Positions 44,201 through 53,620 are shown, counted from the stretch's first letter. The stretch: 64,000 nucleotides of DNA from G965115915 sp965115915 (GCA_965115915.1 OZ220483.1:1612001-1676000); one strand, 5' to 3'. Program-made: numbers and translations. The notes: generated by a model not told the origin, from the letters alone.

Positions 44201-45112
44201 ATGAATTCTCCGACAGACCGCATTCTCCAGGGAGGCAGCATGGTGGCACTGGTCACCCCGATGTATGCCGGGACACGCTGTGATACTGAACTGGATTTCC
44301 CGGCACTGGCACGGCTGGTCGAGTTTCACATCGAAAACCGGACAGATGCGATCATTGCGGTGGGGACCACCGGAGAATCGGCCACACTATCGGAAACCGA
44401 GCACTGCCGTGTGATACAGGAAGTGGTAGAACGGGTTGCCGGGCGCGTGCCGGTGATCGCGGGCACGGGGGCCAATTCCACCACCGAGGCATTACGCTTG
44501 ACCCGGGAGGCAAAAAAACTGGGGGCGGACGCCTGTCTGCTGGTAACACCGTATTACAACAAACCGACCCAGGAGGGGCTTTATCAACACCACAAAACTA
44601 TCGCGGATGCTGTGGACATCGGGCAAATCCTGTACAATGTTCCATCGCGTACCGGATGCGATATGCAACCGCAGACCATAGCAAGACTGGCCGAACTGCC
44701 AAATATCATCGGGATCAAGGAAGCCTCCGGCGAGCTATCCCGCCTTGCACAACTCCGACTGGATTGTCCTTCGGATTTCCTGCTGCTCTGTGGAGAGGAC
44801 GCACTGGCACAGGAGTTTATCTGTCAGGGGGGACATGGCGTAATCTCGGTGGTTGCCAATGTGGTGCCAGCGGATATGCATCAGATGTGTGCCCTGGCCA
44901 GGACACGGGATACGGCTGCTGCGAAAAAGATTGACAAACAACTTCAGGGACTGCATAAGTCACTGTTCGTTGAGTCCAATCCGATACCGGTCAAGTGGGC
45001 ACTACACCGCATGGGAAAGATAGCGCCGGGCATACGTCTGCCGCTGACCTGGCTCTCCGAACACCATGCGGTGAACGTGGAACAGGCGATGCACCAGGCA
45101 GAAATACTATAG
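44201..45112 (+). CDS. dapA: 4-hydroxy-tetrahydrodipicolinate synthase
   Basis: DapA condenses pyruvate and aspartate semialdehyde in lysine and diaminopimelate synthesis. The 303-residue aldolase has SMVALVTPM near the N-terminus, AVGTTGESATLS, the catalytic tyrosine in VTPYYNKPTQEGLYQH and the Schiff-base lysine in IIGIKEASGE. The ATG at 44201 was chosen; an internal ATG at 44240 has GGAGG only four bases upstream and would shorten the usual N-terminus. bamC follows 12 bases after the stop. Confidence 0.95.
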   Translation: MNSPTDRILQGGSMVALVTPMYAGTRCDTELDFPALARLVEFHIENRTDAIIAVGTTGESATLSETEHCRVIQEVVERVAGRVPVIAGTGANSTTEALRLTREAKKLGADACLLVTPYYNKPTQEGLYQHHKTIADAVDIGQILYNVPSRTGCDMQPQTIARLAELPNIIGIKEASGELSRLAQLRLDCPSDFLLLCGEDALAQEFICQGGHGVISVVANVVPADMHQMCALARTRDTAAAKKIDKQLQGLHKSLFVESNPIPVKWALHRMGKIAPGIRLPLTWLSEHHAVNVEQAMHQAEIL

Positions 45113-45124
45113 AGTTGACATGTA

Positions 45125-46246
45125 ATGAATGGCTATTCAAAAAAAACCGCCGCAGCATTCCTGGCATTACTGCCGTGTTTCATCCAGGGCTGTTCGCAAC
45201 TGGGCCTGGACAAGGTCCTGCCGGACAAACGTGACAAATATCAGGCAAGCACCTCGTTGCCGGACCTTGAAGTGCCACCAGACCTGACGCTGGACACTGC
45301 CGATGACGTAATGCTCGTGCCGGGAGACGGACAGGCGATGACACTGACGGAATATGAGCGCCAGCGTGCGCTATACGGCAGCGGGCAAAACATCTCCGAC
45401 AGCTTTTTCACCGTTGGCGGCACTGTGGAGGGCTTGTGGCCCAAATTGACAGGGTTCTGGACCGGAAAGGATTTCTCGCTGGAACTGGATGACCTGGAGC
45501 TCGGGATCATTGAAACAGCCTGGCAGGAAGACACCCGGCAGGATGAAGAACAAAGCAAATACCGTTACCGCTTTCGGGTGTTTGTGGAAGCCATCGACGA
45601 TCAGCAGGAAATCGTCCGGATACTGCTCAGTAGTGAAACGGAAGAATGGCTTGACGCTTCCTGGCAACCCACGGAAGACGCGCCCGGAGTCGTTTCCGAG
45701 CTTGTCGGCACATTCAACAACCACGTGCGTGAACTCCCCGACGGGGACCGCATAGCCAACCGACAGACGAACACGGAAGCCGATAACATGGGAGCGGCCA
45801 GCGAAGGCGTAACGATTGCGGAACAACCGGAGGCCACCACCATGGAACCCACCGAGGATGCCGCAATGAACGGTGCTGAACCGCCGCGCCCGGAACGACT
45901 CGAAGCGAACAACGGCCGCTCCTATCTGGTACTGCCGGAACGCTTCGATGCCTCCTGGTCCCGCATCGGAGATATCCTGCAGCAGAACAACTCGCTTTCC
46001 ATCGAAAAGATGGAACAGGACAGCGGACAATACTGGATACGTTTTGACACACCACCCGACGAACAGACCGGGCTGCTGAAAAAGCTGAAGTTCTGGGAAC
46101 GTCGAAAGACGGAGCAAGGCCTGTTTATCGTCGGGCTGACCGAGGTAGGCGACAGTACCGAATTGATCGTGCTCGATGAAACGAATGAATGGGCCAGCAA
46201 CAAGACCATAGATCGTTTTCTTACACAGATCATCGAGTCCTGGTAA
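45125..46246 (+). CDS. bamC: BamC, outer-membrane protein assembly lipoprotein
   Basis: The 373-residue protein has a lipoprotein signal ending in IQGC (Cys23), the unstructured lasso segment YQASTSLPDLEVPPDL that binds BamD, and two helix-grip domains: about residues 95-210 (FFTVGGTVEGLWPKLTGFW) and 255-373 (NNGRSYLVLPERFDASWSRIGDIL). An acidic linker of about 45 residues separates them. It is part of the BAM complex; dapA-bamC is a conserved pair. Confidence 0.93.
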   Translation: MNGYSKKTAAAFLALLPCFIQGCSQLGLDKVLPDKRDKYQASTSLPDLEVPPDLTLDTADDVMLVPGDGQAMTLTEYERQRALYGSGQNISDSFFTVGGTVEGLWPKLTGFWTGKDFSLELDDLELGIIETAWQEDTRQDEEQSKYRYRFRVFVEAIDDQQEIVRILLSSETEEWLDASWQPTEDAPGVVSELVGTFNNHVRELPDGDRIANRQTNTEADNMGAASEGVTIAEQPEATTMEPTEDAAMNGAEPPRPERLEANNGRSYLVLPERFDASWSRIGDILQQNNSLSIEKMEQDSGQYWIRFDTPPDEQTGLLKKLKFWERRKTEQGLFIVGLTEVGDSTELIVLDETNEWASNKTIDRFLTQIIESW

Positions 46247-46269
46247 AAGGCAGCGCAGCACGCCCGCCT

Positions 46270-47673
46270 TCAACGCTGCCGATGATGGCGTATCAACCGC
46301 TGTCTTCTTCTTTGTTGCCTGGGGCTGAGACGGTTTCTGCGCTCCCTGTATGGATTGGCATTGCGCCTGCATTCCACCAGCACCGGAATGGCAACCAGCT
46401 TCATCTGCTCGCGAAAGGAGCGGGCAAGGAAACGCAGGTAGCTGGCTGGCAGATGCTGCGTCTGATTGCCATGCACAATGACGCGCAGCGGATGGTTACC
46501 CCCCAAATGCGCATAGCGCAGCTTGATCCGTTTCTGACCCACCGCGATGGGCGGTGGGTTTGCGCTGGTAGCCCTGTGCAACATCGTGGTCAGGTCTCCG
46601 GCTTTGGGCAAAGTGCGCAGCGACGCTTCAATAGCGTTGGCAGAAGCGAAGATATCACCGATACCACTGCCGTGCAGTGCGGAGATAAAGTGCAACTGCG
46701 CATAGTGGACAAAGCCGCACTTTCGCTCAAGCTGCCTGCGGACTGCCTGGCGTGCGTTGCCTGACAACCCGTCCCACTTGTTCACTGCGATAATCAACGG
46801 ATAGCCACTGTCAGCGACAATGCCCATCAAGGCGGCATCCTGTTCGGTGGCACACTCCTGCGCGTCCAGCATCAGGATCACGATATCGGACTGCTGAATG
46901 GCAAGAAACGACTGCACCACACTGGATTTCTCCACGCTGTCGTGGATCCTGCTGCGGCGCCGTATCCCGGCCGTATCCACCAACAGGTATGACTTTCCCT
47001 CCCGGCACAGTGGGACGTGTATGCTGTCTCTGGTGGTTCCCGGAACCTCCGAGGTCAATACCCGCTGTTCACCCAGGATGCGGTTCACCAATGTGGACTT
47101 TCCCACATTCGGACGGCCCAGGATACTCAGACGCAACGGCTGCTGCGTACCGTTCGCCGGCACCGTCTCCGGTTCCGGCAACCGTGCGACGATGGCAGAC
47201 ACCAACTGCCGGACCCCGTTCCCCCGACGCGCCGACACCGGGTAGACGTGTTCGAATCCCAACGGATAAAACTCGGCCATCGCCACACCGGCATCCAGAC
47301 CTTCCAGTTTATTGACAGCCAGGCAGATCGGCTTGTCCAGCCTGCGAAACAGTGCCGCCAGTTCCTCATCCGCAGCGCTGAGTCCGGTGCGACCGTCCAA
47401 AACCCAGAGCAGGACATCCGCCTCCCTGGCGGCATTCCAGGTCTGTTCCCGCATCTGTTCCGACAAGGCCTGGCTGTCATGTGCCTCCTCTCCCACGCCA
47501 CCGGTATCCACGACCAAAAAATGCCTTTCTCCCGACCAGGCCAAGTGGTACTGACGATCACGGGTCAACCCCGGACGAGGACCCACCAGCGCAAGCCGAC
47601 GGTTCGAGATGCGGTTGAACAACATGGACTTGCCGACATTTGGACGACCCACAATGGCAATAATGGCAGACAT
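46270..47673 (-). CDS. der: Ribosome-associated GTPase Der (EngA)
   Basis: Der has two GTPase domains in tandem and a C-terminal KH-like domain, and is essential for 50S assembly. The 467-residue chain shows G1 motifs GRPNVGKSMLFNRI and GRPNVGKSTLVNRI, the VDTGGVGE and VDTAGIRRRS switch regions, and the NKLEG/NKWDG specificity motifs. The C-terminal tail is basic and unusually arginine-rich (NPYRERRNRLSPRQQRRRQR). It is convergent with bamC. Confidence 0.96.
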   Translation of the reverse strand: MSAIIAIVGRPNVGKSMLFNRISNRRLALVGPRPGLTRDRQYHLAWSGERHFLVVDTGGVGEEAHDSQALSEQMREQTWNAAREADVLLWVLDGRTGLSAADEELAALFRRLDKPICLAVNKLEGLDAGVAMAEFYPLGFEHVYPVSARRGNGVRQLVSAIVARLPEPETVPANGTQQPLRLSILGRPNVGKSTLVNRILGEQRVLTSEVPGTTRDSIHVPLCREGKSYLLVDTAGIRRRSRIHDSVEKSSVVQSFLAIQQSDIVILMLDAQECATEQDAALMGIVADSGYPLIIAVNKWDGLSGNARQAVRRQLERKCGFVHYAQLHFISALHGSGIGDIFASANAIEASLRTLPKAGDLTTMLHRATSANPPPIAVGQKRIKLRYAHLGGNHPLRVIVHGNQTQHLPASYLRFLARSFREQMKLVAIPVLVECRRNANPYRERRNRLSPRQQRRRQRLIRHHRQR

Positions 47674-47754
47674 GTCTCGGCCTGGCTCCGATTGTTCCTC
47701 GATCCCCTGTCAGTTCAGGCCGTCTGTTTCCCCATCACTGGTCCCATGCGGACA

Positions 47755-47771
47755 AAACCGCTCGGCGGTTT
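47755..47771 (-). terminator. Hairpin between bamB and der, possible weak terminator
   Basis: AAACCGC-TCG-GCGGTTT is a perfect seven-base-pair hairpin in the 121-base bamB-der gap. On the minus strand it is followed by one further T and then GTCC, so the U tract is short. It may lower der transcription relative to bamB rather than stop it. Confidence 0.35.
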
Positions 47772-47794
47772 GCCGCGCAAGCACCGGGCGACAT

Positions 47795-49135
47795 CTATTC
47801 CCCAGCGTTGGTAGCAGGGGCCACCGTATCCCCGGCATCCCCGGCATCCCCGGTATCCTCGGTATCCCCGGTATCCTCGGTATCCTCGATGGCAGAGACC
47901 ACACCGTCCTCGACATCCTCGGTGGCATCGGAAGGTGCCTGCTGGCCCGCCTGGACCCATGCACTGAAACTGCCATCACTGGCATAGGCATACAGGGTAT
48001 TGTCGAAGACCGCCGCCGGCACCAGCATGGGCGCATCCGAGACCCGTATACGTTCGGCAAACTCACCGGAGTAGCGATCCAAACCATGCAGATAGCCCTC
48101 CATATCACCAACCACCACCATGTCCCCAATCACCGCGGGTCCCGTCACCGCCCGCCACCGCAGATTGTCCTGCTCCCATATCGTGTCACCGGTAAAACGA
48201 TCCAGTGCCCATACCTTGCTTTCCTCATCGCTGACATACAGGCGGTTTTCATCCACCGCCAAGTCGGTATAGGCGGAAATATCCCGTTTCCAAATCGGGC
48301 GACCCGAATCCAGTTCCAGCGCGACGACCTCTCCCTGGAAGCCCGCGATATAAATGATGCCCCCAACGATTACCGGTTTGGCATCAATATCGACCAGTTG
48401 TTCCAGTTCGGATGCCCCACCCCGGCTGTATATCTCGATGTCCCACAGTTCCACGCCTGAATCCAGGTTCAACGCCGCCAGCCTCCCGCCACCATAACCA
48501 ACCACGACCCTGTCTCCCAGGATCAACGGGTCACTGTTACCTCTGAGGGTCAGGGCCGGTATGGTCTGTGGCTGAACCCAGAGCGATTCCCCGGTTGCGG
48601 CATCCAGACATGAGACGTTTCCATCGACCGTTCGCACTACCACATGGGAACCACTATGCTGCGGGGCCGACAACACCTCGCTGGACACCCGGGCACGCCA
48701 TAGTTCGGTACCATCTTCCGGATGCAATGCGATGACCTGTGCCTCGCGTGTCCCGAGCAGCACCAGTTCCGTATCCGCAAAGGGGCCACCACTGAACGGC
48801 AGGCGGCTATTCAGGCGCCATAGCGGCTTGCCGGTATCCGCCTGCAATGCCTGCACCACCCCGTCGCTGCTTGCGACAAACACATTCCCCTCGGCAAAGG
48901 CCGGCGCCAGTTGCAGATAGTGCCCTTCAACCCCATCACCTATGCGCGTAGACCACAATGCATCCAGGGTCAACAAGCGCTCAAATTCATACAACTCGGT
49001 CGGGACAGGGGAATTGTCCTTGCTGGAAGTAAAGGGCAGATAGGACTTGAGCTTCTCGGTGGTCCCGCAACCCGCCAGCAGCAAGGCCACAAGCAGCAAC
49101 CCGACACGCGTTGTCAGACAGGAACGGTACATCAC
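47795..49135 (-). CDS. bamB: BamB, outer-membrane protein assembly beta-propeller lipoprotein
   Basis: The 446-residue protein begins with a lipoprotein signal (LLLAGC, about Cys23) and has PQQ-like propeller repeats, for example VVQALQADTGKPLWRLNS, VSCLDAATGESLW and VVALELDSGRPIWKRDI. BamB binds BamA and helps bring substrates to the barrel assembly site. It is longer than the usual 390 residues owing to a C-terminal acidic tail with DTE/DTG/DAG repeats encoded by 9-bp DNA repeats (47828-47890). It lies in the yfgM-bamB-der order. Confidence 0.94.
   Translation of the reverse strand: MMYRSCLTTRVGLLLVALLLAGCGTTEKLKSYLPFTSSKDNSPVPTELYEFERLLTLDALWSTRIGDGVEGHYLQLAPAFAEGNVFVASSDGVVQALQADTGKPLWRLNSRLPFSGGPFADTELVLLGTREAQVIALHPEDGTELWRARVSSEVLSAPQHSGSHVVVRTVDGNVSCLDAATGESLWVQPQTIPALTLRGNSDPLILGDRVVVGYGGGRLAALNLDSGVELWDIEIYSRGGASELEQLVDIDAKPVIVGGIIYIAGFQGEVVALELDSGRPIWKRDISAYTDLAVDENRLYVSDEESKVWALDRFTGDTIWEQDNLRWRAVTGPAVIGDMVVVGDMEGYLHGLDRYSGEFAERIRVSDAPMLVPAAVFDNTLYAYASDGSFSAWVQAGQQAPSDATEDVEDGVVSAIEDTEDTGDTEDTGDAGDAGDTVAPATNAGE
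47828..47890. repeat. Seven tandem 9-bp repeats encoding the BamB tail
   Basis: Seven imperfect copies of ATCC(C/T)CGG(C/T) run head to tail on the plus strand. Read in the gene direction they give D-T-E, D-T-G and D-A-G triplets. Copy-number changes would keep the frame, so the tail length could vary between strains. Confidence 0.9.
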
Positions 49136-49764
49136 TGTAGTTTGTGACCCATATCTTCCAGCTTGATCCGGATCAGCGCATCGTCCCCATCCGCCTCCTG
49201 TAACGCCTGCTCGTACGCACGCCGGGCCCCGGCAACATCGCCCTTCTGCAGCAGGATATCGCCCAGCAATTCCTGACGGCTGCCAGCAAACGGTTCGCCA
49301 TCTACACGCCCGGCACTGCGCTGCGCCTTGTCGATCTCGCCCGCCGCGAGGTATATCCGGCCCAGACGCAACAGCGCGATCTGCTGTAACTGCGGCTGCG
49401 ACTGTCGCGCCACAAACGCCTCCAATTGCTCCGCCGCAACGGACAGATCGCCCGCCGCCACCGCCTGCTGTGCCATTATCAACGTGGCAAAGTCGCTGTA
49501 TGTGGTGCTACGGTATTCCTGTACCCGCTGGATCTGTTCTGCTATCTCTCCGGCAGGGGCATCCACATCACGCAGCGCCACCAGCAGCTTCTGAAACTCG
49601 CTCGAGGCGACAACAGACTGCTTGAACTGATAGTTTTTCCATCCCTGCCAACCAAACACCCAGCCGAGCCCGATAACCACGCCCAGCAGCACCGCCTTGC
49701 CATGGCGTCGCCACCACTGCCTCAGCGCGGCGACCTGTTCCTCTTCCGTTCTGTATATTTCCAA
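49132..49764 (-). CDS. yfgM: YfgM-like ancillary SecYEG translocon subunit
   Basis: The 210-residue protein has a short cytoplasmic N-terminus (MEIYRTEEEQVAALRQWWRRHGK), one transmembrane helix (about residues 24-44) and a periplasmic TPR domain (QIALLRLGRIYLAAGEIDKA, ELLGDILLQKGDVAGARRAYEQAL). YfgM binds SecYEG together with PpiD. The stop overlaps the bamB start by four bases. hisS, usually directly upstream, is not present; a gene-free stretch takes its place. Confidence 0.92.
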   Translation of the reverse strand: MEIYRTEEEQVAALRQWWRRHGKAVLLGVVIGLGWVFGWQGWKNYQFKQSVVASSEFQKLLVALRDVDAPAGEIAEQIQRVQEYRSTTYSDFATLIMAQQAVAAGDLSVAAEQLEAFVARQSQPQLQQIALLRLGRIYLAAGEIDKAQRSAGRVDGEPFAGSRQELLGDILLQKGDVAGARRAYEQALQEADGDDALIRIKLEDMGHKLQ

Positions 49765-50162
49765 GCTATCCTCCGTTGCAATACTGTCTGTCAGTCAGCC
49801 ATCCCGTCATCGACCGCGACAGTGCGCATTCGCTTCAGGATGCGGGATTATATCAGCGATCCCGGCAGATTTGCAGACACGCTGCGACCACAGCCAAAGG
49901 CAACCCGGCCCTGTGGGGCAGCACCAGCACCGGCCACACGACCGACATACCACACCTGCTTGCTGCACGGCACACTGGTAATGTGAGGCACACAGGCTGC
50001 TGGCGAACGTGGCTTGGGTGACACCCCCCTCGGGGAAGGTGATAACACAGCCAGTGGCACTGGCAAACCCACCAGCCGCGACGCGATACCCAGCCGGTTT
50101 CGGTCTGCCACACGACCCTTGCAGGGTCTATAGACACAACCCGATACCGGTACGAGGAAGTC
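49765..50162. other. Gene-free stretch of about 400 bases between coq7 and yfgM
   Basis: No gene, tRNA or familiar RNA is recognised on either strand. It holds two perfect inverted repeats: GCCAGTG-G-CACTGGC at 50050-50064 and GACCCT-TGC-AGGGTC at 50114-50128. Open frames across it have no motif and no ribosome-binding site. It occupies the place where hisS is usually found. Confidence 0.6.
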
Positions 50163-50804
50163 TTATAGATGATAGGACGTACGGGTCATCAGCCCGGCGA
50201 CACAGCGCATACCCCGACACACGGTTTGCGGAAGCACCCTTGCCCCCCGCTGTGTGGCAACCCGGGCATGATGCGCTTCATCCTCCGCCATTTCCCTTAC
50301 CAGCAGTCGTGAACGGTGGTCTGCCTGGGGGAGACGTGACAGGTGGGAACGCAGATGCTCCGTGACCTGGTATTCGGTCTCCTGCAGAAATCCGAGGTTC
50401 CACCCATCCCCGATGGCACCCGCCACCAGACCGATCATCACGGAGCCGCCAAACCACAGTGGATTCAGCGCACTCGGGCGTGTCCGCAGTTCCTCCAGGC
50501 GCCACCTGCACCAGTACAAGTGGTCCTTTTCTTCCGCAGCCATCTGTCCCATATGTTCGCGCAACACAATATCCTTTGCCACGATGCCCTGTGCCAGATA
50601 CAGGGCCTGGGCAGCGACCTCGCCGCTATGGTTGACCCGCATCAGCTTCCCGGACAAGCGCTGCTGCGCCGCTGTCAGCCGCGGCTCGGCGTGGGTCAGC
50701 ACCGGGTAGGGGCGGGACGGCTTCCGGGAAAGGACCTGGTGGCAATAGTCGACCCGCATCAGGACCTGATCCAGCAGACTGTAGCTGCGCCCCCTGCCCT
50801 GCAT
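50163..50804 (-). CDS. coq7: Coq7, 3-demethoxyubiquinol 3-hydroxylase
   Basis: Coq7 hydroxylates demethoxyubiquinone, the penultimate step of ubiquinone synthesis. The 213-residue di-iron protein has the ligands in LMRVNHSGEVAAQALY, AAEEKDHLYWC, QVTEHLRSHL and the C-terminal EMAEDEAHHARVA. It starts 33 bases after atpC, in place of the usual glmU. Confidence 0.95.
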   Translation of the reverse strand: MQGRGRSYSLLDQVLMRVDYCHQVLSRKPSRPYPVLTHAEPRLTAAQQRLSGKLMRVNHSGEVAAQALYLAQGIVAKDIVLREHMGQMAAEEKDHLYWCRWRLEELRTRPSALNPLWFGGSVMIGLVAGAIGDGWNLGFLQETEYQVTEHLRSHLSRLPQADHRSRLLVREMAEDEAHHARVATQRGARVLPQTVCRGMRCVAGLMTRTSYHL

Positions 50805-50837
50805 GTCGGGTTGGATAACCTCCGGATGGGGAACGGC

Positions 50838-51251
50838 CTATTTCTTCCGCAAGCGCTGAATGGCGCGGAGTTGGGCCGCCAATTCCGCATGTTCGGCCAG
50901 TGCCTTGGCGTAATCGATCTTCGCGTCACGCTCGTGGATCATACTCTCCACCGCCTCCTTGGCTTTCAATACGGCTGCCTCATCAAGGTCCTCCGCCCGC
51001 TGGGCGGTATCCGAGAGCACAGTAATCAGCCGCGGCTGCACCTCCAGCACCCCGCCGGAGACATAAAACGAACGCTCATCGCCGTCAGCGACCTGCACCC
51101 GGACCTCTCCAGCGCCCAGTTGGGTAACCAACGGCGTGTGACCCGGCGCGATACCTATCTCGCCAAGGATGGCAGGGGCAAAGACCATCGCCGCATCCCC
51201 CGAGTAGATCGCACGTTCCGCGCTGACGATATCTATGTGGATGGATGACAT
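50838..51251 (-). CDS. atpC: ATP synthase F1 epsilon subunit
   Basis: The 137-residue epsilon subunit inhibits and couples F1. It has IHIDIVSAERAIYSGDAAMVFAPAILGEIGIAPGHTPLV, YVSGGVLEVQ and the C-terminal pair of helices (ALAEHAELAAQLRAIQRLRKK). The ATG at 51251 is 10 bases after the atpD stop; the frame opens further upstream into atpD but is not needed. Confidence 0.95.
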   Translation of the reverse strand: MSSIHIDIVSAERAIYSGDAAMVFAPAILGEIGIAPGHTPLVTQLGAGEVRVQVADGDERSFYVSGGVLEVQPRLITVLSDTAQRAEDLDEAAVLKAKEAVESMIHERDAKIDYAKALAEHAELAAQLRAIQRLRKK

Positions 51252-51261
51252 ACGCCCGGGG

Positions 51262-52665
51262 TCAGAACTTCTCCGCCTTTGCCACGGCCTGAGTGATATC
51301 GCCGACCATGTAAAACGCCTGCTCGGGGAGTTGGTCGTGTTTGCCCTCGACAATCTCCTTGAAGCCGCGAATGGTCTCCTTCAATGGCACAAACTCGCCA
51401 TCCTGGCCGGTAAACACCTTTGCCACATAATAAGGCTGGGAAAGAAAGCGCTGTATCTTGCGTGCCCTGGCCACCGTCAACTTGTCCTCTTCAGACAACT
51501 CGTCCATACCCAGAATGGCGATAATATCGCGCAGTTCCTTGTAGCGTTGCAAGGTATTCTGCACAGCACGGGCCGTGTCATAATGCTCCTGGCCAACCAC
51601 CAGCGGGTCCAGTTGGCGCGAGGTGGAATCCAGCGGGTCCACCGCCGGATAGATGCCCAGTTCGGCAATCTGCCGGGACAGCACCACAGTAGCGTCCAGA
51701 TGGGCAAAGGTGGTGGCAGGCGAAGGGTCTGTCAGATCATCGGCAGGCACATAAACCGCCTGGATGGAGGTAATGGAACCCGTCTTGGTAGAAGTGATAC
51801 GTTCCTGCAACTTGCCCATTTCCTCGGCCAGGGTCGGTTGGTAGCCCACCGCAGAAGGCATGCGTCCAAGCAATGCGGAACATTCCACACCGGCCAGCGT
51901 GAAACGGTAGATGTTGTCCACAAACAGCAGTACGTCACGGCCATCATCACGGAATTTCTCCGCCAGGGTCAGGCCGGTCAGTGCCACACGAAGACGGTTC
52001 CCCGGAGGCTCATTCATTTGCCCATAGACCATGGACACCTTGGATTTTCCGAAGTCCTTGACATTCACGACCCCAGCCTCCTGCATCTCGAAATAGAAGT
52101 CGTTGCCTTCGCGGGTACGCTCCCCGACCCCGGCAAACACCGAAAGCCCGGAATGCTGGGTGGCGATATTGTTGATCAGTTCCATCATGTTGACGGTCTT
52201 GCCAACCCCGGCACCGCCAAACAGGCCGATCTTGCCACCTTTGGCAAAGGGCATCAGCAGGTCGATCACCTTGATACCAGTCTCCAGCAATTCCGTACTG
52301 GGGTTAAGCTCGGTGAAGATGGGTGCCTTACGATGGATCTCCATCTTCTCACCGGAATCTATAGGACCACATTCATCGATCGGCTCACCAAGCACATTCA
52401 TAATACGTCCCAGGGTGCCCTCCCCCACCGGCACAGAGATGGCGGCACCGGAATTTCTGGCACCCAATCCGCGCTGTAAACCATCGGTGGAACCAAGCGC
52501 GATCGTTCTGACCACCCCGCCCCCAAGCTGCTGCTGCACTTCCAGCGTAGTGTCGACACCATCCCCCTCCACGCGCAAGGCATCATAGATCTTCGGGACT
52601 TCACTGCCGGGGAATTCCACGTCCACAACCGCGCCGATTATTTGAACAATTTTTCCAGAACTCAT
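51262..52665 (-). CDS. atpD: ATP synthase F1 beta subunit
   Basis: The catalytic subunit. The 467-residue protein contains the P-loop GGAGVGKTVNMMELI, the catalytic Glu segment GVGERTREGNDFYFEM, DNIYRFTLAGVECSALLGRMPSAVGYQPTL and the DELSEEDKLTV hinge (DELSEED). The residue after VDNI is Tyr where Phe is usual. Confidence 0.98.
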   Translation of the reverse strand: MSSGKIVQIIGAVVDVEFPGSEVPKIYDALRVEGDGVDTTLEVQQQLGGGVVRTIALGSTDGLQRGLGARNSGAAISVPVGEGTLGRIMNVLGEPIDECGPIDSGEKMEIHRKAPIFTELNPSTELLETGIKVIDLLMPFAKGGKIGLFGGAGVGKTVNMMELINNIATQHSGLSVFAGVGERTREGNDFYFEMQEAGVVNVKDFGKSKVSMVYGQMNEPPGNRLRVALTGLTLAEKFRDDGRDVLLFVDNIYRFTLAGVECSALLGRMPSAVGYQPTLAEEMGKLQERITSTKTGSITSIQAVYVPADDLTDPSPATTFAHLDATVVLSRQIAELGIYPAVDPLDSTSRQLDPLVVGQEHYDTARAVQNTLQRYKELRDIIAILGMDELSEEDKLTVARARKIQRFLSQPYYVAKVFTGQDGEFVPLKETIRGFKEIVEGKHDQLPEQAFYMVGDITQAVAKAEKF

Positions 52666-52737
52666 CGCTTTGCTTCCTCAGATATCCTCTTGGTATGAAT
52701 CAGGCTCACTGCTGGCAGTACATCGGTCATGATCCCG

Positions 52738-53601
52738 CTATACCGCTGCCGCACCGCCGACGATCTCGGAAAGCTCCTGCGTGATCGCCGCCTGCCTGGC
52801 CTTGTTGTATACGAGCTGCAGTTCATCTATCAGCTTGCTGGCATTGTCCGACGCACTCTTCATTGCCACCATGCGCGCCGCCTGTTCACAAGCAATGTTC
52901 TCCACCACACGCTGGTAGATTAGCGATTCGGTGTACCGTTCCAGCAACAGATCCAACACCTCCTTGGCATCCGGCTCATAGATATAATCCCAGTGGTGTG
53001 CAAGCTCTTCAGCCGCCATGGATGGCAACGGGATCAGTTGCTCAAAATGACTGCTTTGGGTCATGGAATTGACGAAGTTGTTGGAAACGATATGCAACGT
53101 GTCTATCTGCTTATCAAAAAATGCGTCAAACATGATCCGGGACACCCCAAGCAGGGATTCCAGCGTAGGGTCGTCTCCAAGATGGGCCGCCTGTCCCATG
53201 ATATTCGCGCCAATGCGCGAAAAGAAGCCAACACCCTTCTGTCCAATGATACACATGCGGACACCTTTGCCGGCAGCCTCCCAGTCCCGCATCTGCCGGA
53301 GACAGGCGCGGAACAGGTTCGAATTCAGTCCACCACACAGTCCACGGTCCGTGCTTACCACAATCAGACCGATCATCCTGACCTCCTCGCGCTCCTGCAT
53401 GAACGGATGCTTGTACTCACTGCTCGCCTGAGCCAGGTGTGATATGACATTGCGAATCTTGTCAGCGTAGGGACGGGCTTGGTGCATACGATCCTGGGCC
53501 TTACGCATCTTGCTCGCCGCCACCATTTCCATGGCCTTGGTGATCTTCTGCGTGTTCTTTACGCTACCGATCTGCGTGCGTATTTCTTTTTCATTAGCCA
53601 T
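52738..53601 (-). CDS. atpG: ATP synthase F1 gamma subunit
   Basis: The rotor shaft. The 287-residue subunit starts with MANEKEIRTQIGSVKNTQKITKAMEMVAASKMRKAQ and ends with the conserved KSASDNASKLIDELQLVYNKARQAAITQELSEIVGGAAA; STDRGLCGGLNSN is the central motif. It lies between atpA and atpD. Confidence 0.98.
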   Translation of the reverse strand: MANEKEIRTQIGSVKNTQKITKAMEMVAASKMRKAQDRMHQARPYADKIRNVISHLAQASSEYKHPFMQEREEVRMIGLIVVSTDRGLCGGLNSNLFRACLRQMRDWEAAGKGVRMCIIGQKGVGFFSRIGANIMGQAAHLGDDPTLESLLGVSRIMFDAFFDKQIDTLHIVSNNFVNSMTQSSHFEQLIPLPSMAAEELAHHWDYIYEPDAKEVLDLLLERYTESLIYQRVVENIACEQAARMVAMKSASDNASKLIDELQLVYNKARQAAITQELSEIVGGAAAV

Positions 53602-53620
53602 AATACGATATCAACTGCAA

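Noticed and set aside
47828..47890. Repeat array as CRISPR
   Set aside because: The 9-bp units are contiguous, without spacers, and lie inside bamB.
49988..50110. Plus-strand sequence with GGGGAAGG, a GCCAGTGGC element and a C/G-rich end resembling parts of a cobalamin riboswitch
   Set aside because: The conserved blocks are not in the right order and no plus-strand gene follows.
51235..52479. Long plus-strand open frame
   Set aside because: It is wholly antisense to atpD and has no recognisable motif; the same holds for long antisense frames over bamC, algC and the tonB-like gene.
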